Assembly: GCA_029779435.1 (NCBI GenBank)
Contig: JAKPAM010000036.1
Span: forward strand, 62,001 to 126,000
Direction of reading: 5' to 3'
DNA length: 64,000 nucleotides
From: Pseudomonadota bacterium
GTDB taxonomy: Bacteria; Pseudomonadota; Gammaproteobacteria; Burkholderiales; Burkholderiaceae_E
Shown: one piece after another, positions 1-9,348 of the stretch
How the letters are laid out: every line of letters starts with the position of its first letter
How positions within the stretch are numbered: the first letter of the stretch is position 1
The notes under the pieces: generated by a model
Told to the model about the DNA's origin: nothing
The model's database searches: none
What the model saw: the letters and a program-made list of their open reading frames with translations, nothing else
Translations under genes and position numbers: made by a program

Positions 1-2296
1 AAGCGTCCATGCTCGATGCCGACAGCGCCTCCGCCGCATCGAGGAACGCCGTCGGCGCGGACCGCGCGGGCGCCAGCAGCGTCGCTTCGAGCATCGCGGC
101 GACCAGCGTTTCGAGATTGCGCCGGCCGATCTCGGGGTTCGCGTACTTGCTGCCGATGATTTCGCCCTGCTCGGTCAGGCGGATCTGCCCGTTCACGGTG
201 CCGGGCGGCTGCGCGAGGATCGCCTGGTAGCTCGGGCCGCCGCCCCGGCCGACGGTGCCGCCGCGGCCATGGAACAGCCGCAGCGTGATGCCGTCGAGGC
301 CGTCGAACATCCGCGCCAGCGTGGTCGACGATCGGTACAGCTCCCAGTTGCTGGTGAAGAAGCCGCCGTCCTTGTTGCTGTCCGAATAGCCGAGCATGAT
401 GTCCTGCTGCGCGCCCGAGCGCCGGATCAGCGCCTCGATGCCTGGCAACGCATAGAACGCCTTCATGATCGGCTCGGCGTTGCGCAGGTCGGTGATCGTC
501 TCGAACAGCGGCACGACGATGAGCGCCGCCGTCGACGTCGGGGCGTCGAGGCAGCCGCGCATCAGCCCGGTCTCCTTCTGGAGCAGCAGCACTTCCAGCA
601 GGTCGCTGACGGTTTCGGTGTGGCTGATGATGTAGTGGCGGATCGTCTCGCGGCCGAACGCGGCGCGCACGCGCGCGGCCATCTCGAAGACCGCCAGTTC
701 CTGGTTCGCCAGCGCCGAATACGCGTGGTCGCGCACGCGCAGCGGCCGCGCGTCGCGCAGCAGCCCGAGCAGCAGCGCCTGCCGTTCTTCCTCGCCGAGC
801 GACGCGTAGTCCGGATGCAGGCGCGCCGCCGCCAGCAGCTCGGCCACCACCGCCTCGTGCTGATCGGAACTTTGGCGCAGGTCCACGGTCGCCAGGTGGA
901 AGCCGAACACCTGCACCGCGCGGATCAACGGTGCCAGCCGGGGCGCGATCAACGCGCTGCCATGGTGCGCGCGCAGCGACGACTCGATCGTGCGCAGGTC
1001 CGCCAGGAACGCGTCGGCGTCGTCATAAGGATCGGCAGGCTCGACCGCATGGCGCAGCGCCTCGGTGCCGGTCAGGTGCCTGAGCGTGGCTGCCAGCCGC
1101 GCGTAGACGCCGACCAGCGCGCGGCGATAAGGCTCGTCCTGACGATGGCCGTGCGTGTCGTGCGCGCGATCCGCCAGCGCCATCGCCTCGTCGCTGACGC
1201 CGACGAGCAGCCGCGACATCGACAGCTCGGCACCGAGCTGGTGCACCTCGGTCAGGTAATGGCGCAGCACCGTCTCGCCATGGCGCATCACCGCCAGCTC
1301 GAGCGTCTGCGCGTTGACATTGGGATTGCCGTCGCGATCGCCGCCGATCCAGTTGCCCATCCGCAGGAACGGGGCGACCGCCGCGCCGCCCAGCCGCGAT
1401 TCGAGTTCGGCATAGACGCGGGGCACCTGCGTCAGGAACGTCGTCCGGTAGTAGCTGAGCGCGTTTTCGATCTCGTCGGCGACCGTCAGCTTCGTGAAGC
1501 GCAGCATCCGCGTCTGCCACAACTGCGTGACGCACGAGCGGAGCAGCGCCTCGTTTTCCGCGCGCTCGGTGTCCGAGGCCAGTGATTCGCGCTGCGCGAG
1601 CAGGTCGGCGATCGTTCGCTCGGTGTCCAGGATGCTGCGCCGCTGCACCTCGGTCGGGTGAGCGGTCAGCACCGGCGAGACATAGGCGCCGGCCAGCATC
1701 CGCGCGACCTCGCCGGGTCGCACCCGGGCGTCGGCCAGCCGCTCGAACGACCGCGCGAGCGAGCCGTCCTGCGACGCGGGCGGCTTGGCGCCGGCGTCTC
1801 GGCGGGCCATCGCCATCGCTTCGTGCGCCTTGCGCCGGCGGATGTGATGGCGGTCTTCGGCGATGTTGGCCAGGTGCGAGAAATAGCCGAACGCGCGGAT
1901 CACCGACACCGCCTGCTCGGGGCTCAATTCTTCGAGCAGCCGGTTCATCGCCTTGCCCGCCGTCGCGTCGTCCTTGCGGCGATAAGCGACGCTCAACTGG
2001 CGGGTCCGTTCGATCAGCTCGTACGCGTCCTCGCCTTCCTGGTCGCGGATCGTCTCGCCCAGGATGCGTCCGAGCAGCCGGATGTCCTCGATCAGCGGCA
2101 GGTCTTTCGCATCGGCGGCCGGTGCGTCGTTGCGTCCGGCTCTCGTACCGGTTCTTGCGCCGGCTTTTCCGTTGACCTTCGCGCTGGCTTTTGCCTCGGC
2201 CTCGGCCTTGGCCTTGGCGGCTGCCTTGGCGTTCGCCTTGACCTTACCGCCGCCCTTCGTCTTCGCGTTGCCGCGGGGTTTCGCCTGATCCGCCAT
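1..2296 (-). CDS. ppc: phosphoenolpyruvate carboxylase, C-terminus beyond window start
   Basis: Own translation of the minus strand from ATG at 2296: ...[21 protein letters not shown]..., [46 protein letters not shown] are PEPC signatures. Missing from the ORF track because the stop lies outside the window. Confidence 0.95.
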   Translation of the reverse strand, partial: MADQAKPRGNAKTKGGGKVKANAKAAAKAKAEAEAKASAKVNGKAGARTGTRAGRNDAPAADAKDLPLIEDIRLLGRILGETIRDQEGEDAYELIERTRQLSVAYRRKDDATAGKAMNRLLEELSPEQAVSVIRAFGYFSHLANIAEDRHHIRRRKAHEAMAMARRDAGAKPPASQDGSLARSFERLADARVRPGEVARMLAGAYVSPVLTAHPTEVQRRSILDTERTIADLLAQRESLASDTERAENEALLRSCVTQLWQTRMLRFTKLTVADEIENALSYYRTTFLTQVPRVYAELESRLGGAAVAPFLRMGNWIGGDRDGNPNVNAQTLELAVMRHGETVLRHYLTEVHQLGAELSMSRLLVGVSDEAMALADRAHDTHGHRQDEPYRRALVGVYARLAATLRHLTGTEALRHAVEPADPYDDADAFLADLRTIESSLRAHHGSALIAPRLAPLIRAVQVFGFHLATVDLRQSSDQHEAVVAELLAAARLHPDYASLGEEERQALLLGLLRDARPLRVRDHAYSALANQELAVFEMAARVRAAFGRETIRHYIISHTETVSDLLEVLLLQKETGLMRGCLDAPTSTAALIVVPLFETITDLRNAEPIMKAFYALPGIEALIRRSGAQQDIMLGYSDSNKDGGFFTSNWELYRSSTTLARMFDGLDGITLRLFHGRGGTVGRGGGPSYQAILAQPPGTVNGQIRLTEQGEIIGSKYANPEIGRRNLETLVAAMLEATLLAPARSAPTAFLDAAEALSASSMDA

Positions 2297-2308
2297 CGTT
2301 CGGTCCCT

Positions 2309-3811
2309 CTACAGCAACTGGTAGTCGAACTGCTCGAACACACCCTGGTTGGCCCACGCCGATGCCTCGGACCGGAGGCTGGCATCGGTCAACGGATGCT
2401 CGCGCGCCCACGCGGCCGGCATTTCGAGCCGCAGCTTGCCGCGCTTGAAGAACAAGGCCGGGACGACGACCGGATCGTCGTCGTCGCGCCGGCGATGCAT
2501 CGTCGTGGCCAGCCGCAGCGACAACGCCATCAGCCAGTCCAGTTCGCCGTGCAGCAGCGGCGCCAGCTTGCGCAGGCCCCCGGTCTGCCCGAGCACCAAT
2601 CGTGCCATCAGCGACTGCTCGTCCTGCGAGAAGCCCGGCATGTCGGCGTGATCGAGGATGTAGGCGCTGTGCTTGTGATGGTCCTGGTGCGAAATCGACA
2701 TGCCGATCTCGGCCAGGCGCGCGGCCCAGCCCAGCAGTTGGCCGCGCTGCTCCAGTTCTTCCTGCGGGCCGCGCGCGACCTGCCCGAACAGCACGGTGGC
2801 CGTGTGCGCGACGCGCTCGCCGTGCCGCGTGCCGCTGCCATAGCGCTGCACCATGCGCGCGACCGTCACCTCGCGCATGTCGGCGCCGTGGCCGCGGCCC
2901 AGCAGGTCGTACAGCACGCCCTGGCGCAGCGCGCCATTGCAGTAGGCCATCGACTCGATGCCCAGTTCCTCGAACACCGCGGTCATCACCGCCAGTCCGC
3001 CGGCCAGCACGGGCCGGCGCTCGGCCTTCAGGCCTTCGAGCTTGAGCCGGTCGGCGTGGCCGGCGCGTACCAGCACCTCGCCGAGCCAGGCCAGGCCGTC
3101 GCGCGTGATCCGCGATTCGCCGCGGTTGACCTGCAGCACCTGCCACAGTGACTTCGCGGTCCCCGACGAGCCGGCCGCGTATTCCCATCCCAGCTCGCGG
3201 TAAGCGCGCGAGATCGGCGCGATGACGTCGCGCGCCGCGAAGCATGCGCGCGCGAAGCTCTGGCGATCGACGCACCCGTCCGGAAAGAAGCGCTCGGACA
3301 GCGTGACGCAGCCGGCCGCCGTCGATTCGAGCGCCAGCGATTCATAGTCGCGGCCGATGACGCACTCGGTCGATCCGCCGCCGATGTCGATGACGATGCG
3401 GCGCCGGCCGTCGACGGCCATCGCGTGGGCGGCCCCCAGGTAGATCAGCCGCGCTTCCTCGTGTCCCGAGATGATTTCGATCGGAAACCCGAGCGCGGCC
3501 TGCGCGGTTTCGAGCAGGCGGCGCCCGTTGCGCGCGACGCGGAACGTGTTGGTCGCCACCGCGCGGACGGTGTCGGGACTGAACGAGCGCAGCCGCTCGC
3601 CGAAGCGGTGCAGCGATTCGATCGCCCGGCGCTGCGACGTGTCGTCGAGCATGCCTTCGACGCTCAGTCCGGCGGCCAGCCGCACCGATTCCTTGAGCGC
3701 GTCGATCGGGCGGATCTGTTCGCCGGCGCAGGAGGTTTCGACGCGTCCGATCAGCAGCCGAAAGCTGTTCGAACCCAGGTCAACGGCGGCAAGCAGGCGG
3801 CGGTCAGTCAT
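2309..3811 (-). CDS. ppx: Ppx/GppA family exopolyphosphatase
   Basis: ORF 2309..3898; likely start MTDRRLLAAVDLGSNSFRLLIGRVE; IDIGGGSTE and AAGSSGTAKS motifs of Ppx/GppA. Confidence 0.93.
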   Translation of the reverse strand: MTDRRLLAAVDLGSNSFRLLIGRVETSCAGEQIRPIDALKESVRLAAGLSVEGMLDDTSQRRAIESLHRFGERLRSFSPDTVRAVATNTFRVARNGRRLLETAQAALGFPIEIISGHEEARLIYLGAAHAMAVDGRRRIVIDIGGGSTECVIGRDYESLALESTAAGCVTLSERFFPDGCVDRQSFARACFAARDVIAPISRAYRELGWEYAAGSSGTAKSLWQVLQVNRGESRITRDGLAWLGEVLVRAGHADRLKLEGLKAERRPVLAGGLAVMTAVFEELGIESMAYCNGALRQGVLYDLLGRGHGADMREVTVARMVQRYGSGTRHGERVAHTATVLFGQVARGPQEELEQRGQLLGWAARLAEIGMSISHQDHHKHSAYILDHADMPGFSQDEQSLMARLVLGQTGGLRKLAPLLHGELDWLMALSLRLATTMHRRRDDDDPVVVPALFFKRGKLRLEMPAAWAREHPLTDASLRSEASAWANQGVFEQFDYQLL

Positions 3812-4024
3812 GGAGCGCGAGGGATGGAACGCGAGGAGAGTCGGTCGTCGGGCGCCTTGCCCTGCGGCGCCGCTCGATCGGGGCGCGTCGCAGCGCATCC
3901 CGAGGGGCGAGCGCGGCAGCCGGGTGGATGGGGTCGGCGCTTCCCATGGGACCCGCAGTATCGCAGAAGTGTGTGGCGGGCCGGCGTCATCGATTTTTCA
4001 TAATGCGGCGGTACACTTGATCGG

Positions 4025-6163
4025 ATGACCCGAGACGATTCGCGTACGTTCGATGTCGATCCCGATTCAGCGGCCGCGCCGGCGACGGATCCCGATCGGT
4101 ACCTGAACCGCGAACTGGGCATCCTCGCGTTCAACGAGCGCGTGCTCGCCCAGGCCGAGGATGCGGACGTGCCGTTGCTCGAACGGTTGCGCTTCCTGAC
4201 GATCGTATCGAGCAACCTCGACGAGTTCTACGAGGTGCGCGTCGCCGAGCTCAAGGAACTGGTCTACGCGGGCCTGGCCGATGCGCAGAACGCCCGCCAG
4301 ACGCTGATCGAGGTGTCGCGCCGCGCCGATCGGCTGGTCGGCCGCCAGTACCAGTTGCTCAACGGCGAACTGCTGCCGCTGCTCCAGCGCGAGGGGATCG
4401 CGCTGCACACGAGCCCGACCTGGGACGATGCCCAGGCGAACTGGGCCGAGCAGGTCTTCATGACCGAGATCGAGCCGCTGCTGACGCCGATCGCGCTCGA
4501 TCCGGCGCATCCGTTCCCGCGCATCCTGAACAAGAGCCTGAACTTCATCGTCGAGCTCGAAGGCCGGGACGCGTTCGGCCGCCGCGCGGGGATCGCCGTC
4601 GTCCAGGCGCCGCGGCTGCTACCCCGGTTGATCCGGATGCCCGCGGGCCTGTCCCCTTACCCTTATGGCGTGGTGCTGCTGACCTCGTTCGTGCAGAAGT
4701 TCGTCGATCGCCTGTTCCAGGGCATGCACGTGCGCTCGGTCCATCAGTTTCGCGTGACGCGCAACAGCGAACTGTTCGTCGACGACGAGGACATCACCGA
4801 TCTGCGCGTCGCGCTGCAGGGCGAACTGCCGCAGCGGCATTATGGCGACGCGGTACGGCTCGAAGTGTCGGCCGGCTGCCCCGAGTCGGTGATCGACCGG
4901 CTGCTGCGCGAGTTCGAGCTGAACAACGACGACTGCTTCCGCGTCGACGGGCCGGTCAACCTGAACCGCCTCGCGCAGGTCATCGACCTGGTCGATCGCC
5001 CGGATCTGAAGTTCCCGGTGCTCGAACCCGCGGTGCCGGCCGACCTGCGGGGCGACGACCTGTTCGCCGCGATCGCGAGGCGCGACATCCTGCTGCACCA
5101 TCCTTACCAGTCGTTCGAACCGGTGATGCGCTTCCTGGCCAGCGCCGCCAACGATCCGCGCGTCGTCGCGATCAAGCAGACCGTCTACCGGACCGGTGCC
5201 GATTCGGCATTGATGGAGTCGCTGGTCAGCGCGGCCGGGGCGGGCAAGGAGGTTACCGTCGTCGTCGAGCTGATGGCCCGCTTCGATGAAGAGACGAACA
5301 TCAACTGGGCCGCCCGGCTCGAACAGGTGGGCGCGCACGTCGTCTATGGCGTCGTCGGCCACAAGACGCACGCGAAGATGGCGATGGTGCTGCGGCGCGA
5401 GAAGCCGTCTCGGGGCGCGGGCGGCGGTACGGGGGAGGTGCTGCGCCGCTATGTGCACCTGGGTACCGGCAACTATCACCCGCGCACCGCCCGGCTCTAC
5501 GAGGACTTCGGGCTGCTGTCGGCGGATCCGGTGCTGTGCGCCGACGTCCATGAGGTGTTCCGCCGCCTGACCGGCGTCGGGCAGGCCGGCGCGCTCAAGG
5601 CGCTGCTGCAGGCACCGTTCACGCTGCACGATTCCGTGCTCGCGGCGATCCGCCGTGAACGGGATCACGCCGCTGCCGGCAAGAAGGCGTACGTGGCCGC
5701 CAAGCTCAATGCACTGCTCGAGCCGACGGTCATCGAAGCGCTGTACGAGGCGAGCCGGGCCGGTGTGCGGATCGACCTGATCGTGCGCGGCGTGTGCGCG
5801 CTGCGGCCGGGGATCGCCGGCCTGTCGGACAACATCCGCGTGCGTTCGATCGTCGGCCGGTTCCTCGAGCACAGCCGCGTTTATTACTTCTGGAACGACG
5901 GTGAGCGCGACGTCTGGCTGTCGTCGGCCGACTGGATGGACCGCAACCTGCTGAGGCGGGTCGAGGTCGCGTTTCCGGTGCGCGACCGGCGGCTCAAGAC
6001 CCGTGTGATCGACGAGGCGATCCAGCAGCACCTGGCCGACAACGTGTCGGCCTGGATCATGGATGGGGATGGCGGCTATACGCGCCGGCATCCCCGGCGG
6101 GGCTTGCCGCGCCAGTCGCAGCAGCGTTTGCTGCAGAAACTGGCGCCGGGTTCGAAGACTTGA
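4025..6163 (+). CDS. ppk1: polyphosphate kinase 1
   Basis: 712 aa; RYLNRELGILAFNERVL, VSSNLDEFYEVRVAELKE, VGHKTHAKMAMVLRRE, HLGTGNYHPRTARLYEDFGLL typical of PPK1. Confidence 0.96.
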   Translation: MTRDDSRTFDVDPDSAAAPATDPDRYLNRELGILAFNERVLAQAEDADVPLLERLRFLTIVSSNLDEFYEVRVAELKELVYAGLADAQNARQTLIEVSRRADRLVGRQYQLLNGELLPLLQREGIALHTSPTWDDAQANWAEQVFMTEIEPLLTPIALDPAHPFPRILNKSLNFIVELEGRDAFGRRAGIAVVQAPRLLPRLIRMPAGLSPYPYGVVLLTSFVQKFVDRLFQGMHVRSVHQFRVTRNSELFVDDEDITDLRVALQGELPQRHYGDAVRLEVSAGCPESVIDRLLREFELNNDDCFRVDGPVNLNRLAQVIDLVDRPDLKFPVLEPAVPADLRGDDLFAAIARRDILLHHPYQSFEPVMRFLASAANDPRVVAIKQTVYRTGADSALMESLVSAAGAGKEVTVVVELMARFDEETNINWAARLEQVGAHVVYGVVGHKTHAKMAMVLRREKPSRGAGGGTGEVLRRYVHLGTGNYHPRTARLYEDFGLLSADPVLCADVHEVFRRLTGVGQAGALKALLQAPFTLHDSVLAAIRRERDHAAAGKKAYVAAKLNALLEPTVIEALYEASRAGVRIDLIVRGVCALRPGIAGLSDNIRVRSIVGRFLEHSRVYYFWNDGERDVWLSSADWMDRNLLRRVEVAFPVRDRRLKTRVIDEAIQQHLADNVSAWIMDGDGGYTRRHPRRGLPRQSQQRLLQKLAPGSKT

Positions 6164-6191
6164 TGGAACGGGTCTTCGGTGCGCGTGATCG

Positions 6192-6464
6192 TTACCAGCG
6201 GCGCGGACCGTAGTAGGACCGGTACGGTCCGCCCCAGCCTGGGCGCGGCCCGCCGCCCCAACTGCGTCCGACCCAGACCGAGGCGCTGGGCACGATGACC
6301 GGCGCCGGCGCGACCACCGCGGGGCCGACATACGCGCCGCCGTAGCCATAACCGGGGGGCCCGGCGGGAACGACCGCGCAGGCGCCCAACGAGGCCAGCG
6401 CGCCTGCGGCTAGAATGGCTTTGATCGCGCCCTTCGAGCGGGTGTTCGCGGTACCGGTTTTCAT
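6192..6464 (-). CDS. small putative lipoprotein, Gly/Pro/Tyr-rich
   Basis: 90 aa with N-terminal hydrophobic segment and lipobox-like LASLGAC; GYGYGGAYVGP low-complexity body. Confidence 0.6.
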   Translation of the reverse strand: MKTGTANTRSKGAIKAILAAGALASLGACAVVPAGPPGYGYGGAYVGPAVVAPAPVIVPSASVWVGRSWGGGPRPGWGGPYRSYYGPRRW

Positions 6465-6599
6465 CGTCTGCTCCTTGAGGGGCTCCCGCCGTACCGGCGG
6501 ACCCCGAGCGACAGCAACGCCTGCTGCCGATCTACAAGATACGGAAAGCGGACCGGTTCAGGTGTATCGAGTTCAGACGAGTTGTATCAAGAGTTGACG

Positions 6600-7298
6600 A
6601 TGAACCTTCGCATCTACCCGTTGGGAGACCGCGCGCTGCTGTGCGAGACGGGCGGCGCGGCGTCGCTCGACGCGCAGCGCCGGATCTGGGCTCTCGCGCA
6701 GCAGGCGGCCGACTGGGACGAAGTGGCCGAGGCCGTGCCGGGGGTCAACAACCTGCTGCTGGTGTTCGACGCGTTGTCGGCCGATGCCGACGCGTTGCAC
6801 GCGCGCGTCGATCGCGCATGGTCGGGCCTGCGGATCGCCGTCGACGAGCCGGGACCGCTGATCGAGATCCCGGTCGTCTACGGCGGCGACGGCGGGCCGG
6901 ACCTGGACGACGTCGCGCACCACGCCGGGATGTCGGCCGACGAAGTGATCGAGCGGCATGCCGGCGCCGAATACACGGTGTTCTGCATGGGCTTCCAGCC
7001 GGGGTTCGCGTATCTCGGCGGCCTGGATCCGCGCCTGGCCACGCCCCGACGGGCCACGCCGCGCACCGACGTGCCGGCCGGCAGCGTCGCGATCGGCGGT
7101 GCGCAGACGACGATCTATCCGGCCCGCTCGCCGGGCGGATGGAATCTGATCGGCCGCTCGGATGCCGTCCTGTTCGCGCCCGACCGCGACCCGCCGACGC
7201 TGATGGCCGCCGGCTATCGCGTGCGCTTCGTGCCCGTCGATGCGTTGGGCGGGCCGGATGCGGGATCGGCCGATAGCCGCCATGGGGGCGCCGCATGA
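6600..7298 (+). CDS. pxpB: 5-oxoprolinase subunit B (KipI family)
   Basis: MNLRIYPLGDRALLCE...VPGVNNLLLVFD...YTVFCMGFQPGFAYLGGLDPRLATPRR...VPAGSVAIGGAQTTIYPARSPGGWNLIGRS. Confidence 0.93.
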   Translation: MNLRIYPLGDRALLCETGGAASLDAQRRIWALAQQAADWDEVAEAVPGVNNLLLVFDALSADADALHARVDRAWSGLRIAVDEPGPLIEIPVVYGGDGGPDLDDVAHHAGMSADEVIERHAGAEYTVFCMGFQPGFAYLGGLDPRLATPRRATPRTDVPAGSVAIGGAQTTIYPARSPGGWNLIGRSDAVLFAPDRDPPTLMAAGYRVRFVPVDALGGPDAGSADSRHGGAA

Positions 7299-8506
7299 TC
7301 GAGGTGCTGCGCGCGGGACCTATGACATCGGTCCAGGACGGCGGACGGTCCGGATGGCGGTCGATCGGGGTCACGGCGGCGGGGGCGCTCGACGGCACGT
7401 CGCTGGCCCTGGCCAACCTGCTGGTCGGTAATCGGCCGGATGCCGCCGTGCTCGAGATCAGCCTCGCGCCGGTGCGATTGCGCTTCGAGCGGTCCGTGCG
7501 CATCGCGCTGGCGGGCGCCGACCTGGACGGCCGGCTCGACGACGGGACGCCGGTCCGCTGCTGGTGGAGCTGCCGGATCGAGGCAGGCCGGACGCTGACG
7601 CTGAATCCGACGCGGCCGCTCGGCGACGTCGGCCTGCACACGTATCTGGCGGTGGCCGGCGGCATCGATGTGCCCGAGGTGCTCGGCTCGCGCAGCACGG
7701 ATCTGAAATCCGGCTTCGGCGGCATGCGCGGACGCCTGCTCGCCAACGGCGATCGATTGCCGATCGGCGTCGATGGGCTCGCCGATCGGCTCGCGCAGGA
7801 GCCGGACGCGTGCGATCGCGATGGCGTACCGCTCGGTAGGCCGTTCGGCATACGTGCGCCCGAATGGTTCTGGCCGAAGGCCGCGGCCGGCGAGTCGGCG
7901 CCGCCCGTGCCGGTGCGGTTCGTGCGGGGACCCGAATGGGAAGACTTCAGCCTGGTGTCGCGCCGGTTGTTTGCCCATGAGGATTGGGAGGTCAGCCCGC
8001 GCAGCAACCGGATGGGATACCGGCTCGGCGGAGCGACGCTCGTACGCCTGAAGGCGCGCTCGCGCGACCTGCTGTCGCACGGTGTGCTGCCCGGCGTCAT
8101 CCAGGTGCCGCCCGATGGCCAGCCGATCGTGCTGCTGGCGGATGCGCAGACGACGGGCGGCTACCCGAAGATCGGCGTCGTCATCACCGCCGACCTGCCG
8201 ATCATCGCGCAGGTGCGTTTCGGCGCCCGCGTTCGCTTCGTCGAATGCGATCTCGCGCAGGCGAGAACGGCGCTGGACCTTTCGCGGCGCTACCTGCGGG
8301 AGATGGCCGGCATCATCGATGCGCGGCTGGGGCGTGTGTCGCCGACTGGTTCGGCGGTCGGTTCGACGTCTGCTTCGGCGCTCGATGTAGTGTCCGATCC
8401 CGATCCTGATCCCGTGTCCGATTCCGTTTCGGACGCCGGATCGCCGTCCGCTTCGGCTGCTTCCAAACCCGAGGCCCTGCCGAACGACCATGGAGACCCG
8501 CCATGA
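7295..8506 (+). CDS. pxpC: 5-oxoprolinase subunit C (KipA family)
   Basis: [72 protein letters not shown]. Overlaps pxpB by 4 nt. Confidence 0.93.
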   Translation: MIEVLRAGPMTSVQDGGRSGWRSIGVTAAGALDGTSLALANLLVGNRPDAAVLEISLAPVRLRFERSVRIALAGADLDGRLDDGTPVRCWWSCRIEAGRTLTLNPTRPLGDVGLHTYLAVAGGIDVPEVLGSRSTDLKSGFGGMRGRLLANGDRLPIGVDGLADRLAQEPDACDRDGVPLGRPFGIRAPEWFWPKAAAGESAPPVPVRFVRGPEWEDFSLVSRRLFAHEDWEVSPRSNRMGYRLGGATLVRLKARSRDLLSHGVLPGVIQVPPDGQPIVLLADAQTTGGYPKIGVVITADLPIIAQVRFGARVRFVECDLAQARTALDLSRRYLREMAGIIDARLGRVSPTGSAVGSTSASALDVVSDPDPDPVSDSVSDAGSPSASAASKPEALPNDHGDPP

Positions 8507-9348
8507 ACGCATCTTCTGCCGTTGCCCCGAACACGGACCCGAACGCCGGTTCGAGCGCCGGCCCGATCGTCGACCTGAACGCCGATCTCGGGGAGGGCTG
8601 TGATACCGACGAGGCGCTGCTGTCGCTCGTCACGTCCGCCAACATCGCGTGCGGCGGCCACGCGGGCGACGCCGTCACGATGCTGCGCACCGTCGACGGA
8701 GCGCTCGCTCGCGGCGTCGCGATCGGCGCGCATCCGAGCTTCGTCGATCGGGCCAACTTCGGGCGCAGCGAGAGGCAGTTGCCCGAGGAAGAGGTCTACG
8801 CGACGGTGCTGACCCAGATCGGCGCGCTCGACGCGATCGTCCGCGCCCGCGGCGGGCGGCTCGCGCACGTCAAGCCGCATGGCGCGCTGTACAACCAGTC
8901 GGCGCGCGATCCGGCGCTGGCGGCGACGATCGCGCGCGCGGTGCGCGATTTCGATCCGTCGCTGGCGTTGTTCGCGCTGGCCAACAGCGCCTCGGTGGCG
9001 GCTGCCCGCGAGGCGGGGTTGCGTGTCGTCGAAGAGGTCTTCGCCGACCGCGGCTACGAGCCGGACGGCAGCCTGGTCAAGCGCGGCACGCCGGGTGCGC
9101 TGATCGACGACGAGCAGCAGGCAGTGGACCAGACGCTGCGGATGGTGCGCGAGCGCAGCGTGCGTGCGATCGACGGGACGGTCGTGCCGATCAACGCGCA
9201 GACCGTGTGCCTGCATGGCGATGGCGCGCATGCGCTCGCGTTCGCGCGCCGGATCCGCGAGGGGCTGCGGGCTGCGGGCGTCACGGTGACGGCCGCCAGC
9301 GCGCGCGCAGCCGGTGCGCGGCCATCTTCGGGCGCCGGTCGCGCGTGA
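8503..9348 (+). CDS. pxpA: 5-oxoprolinase subunit A (LamB/YcsF family)
   Basis: [55 protein letters not shown]. Confidence 0.95.
   Translation: MNASSAVAPNTDPNAGSSAGPIVDLNADLGEGCDTDEALLSLVTSANIACGGHAGDAVTMLRTVDGALARGVAIGAHPSFVDRANFGRSERQLPEEEVYATVLTQIGALDAIVRARGGRLAHVKPHGALYNQSARDPALAATIARAVRDFDPSLALFALANSASVAAAREAGLRVVEEVFADRGYEPDGSLVKRGTPGALIDDEQQAVDQTLRMVRERSVRAIDGTVVPINAQTVCLHGDGAHALAFARRIREGLRAAGVTVTAASARAAGARPSSGAGRA

Noticed and set aside
269-3151. Long plus-strand ORFs 269..1585 and 1658..3151
   Set aside because: Antisense to clear ppc and ppx coding; Arg/Gln/His-rich composition typical of high-GC shadow frames.
4619-6349. 576-aa minus ORF opposite ppk1
   Set aside because: Shadow ORF; no recognisable domain and complete overlap with a confident PPK1.
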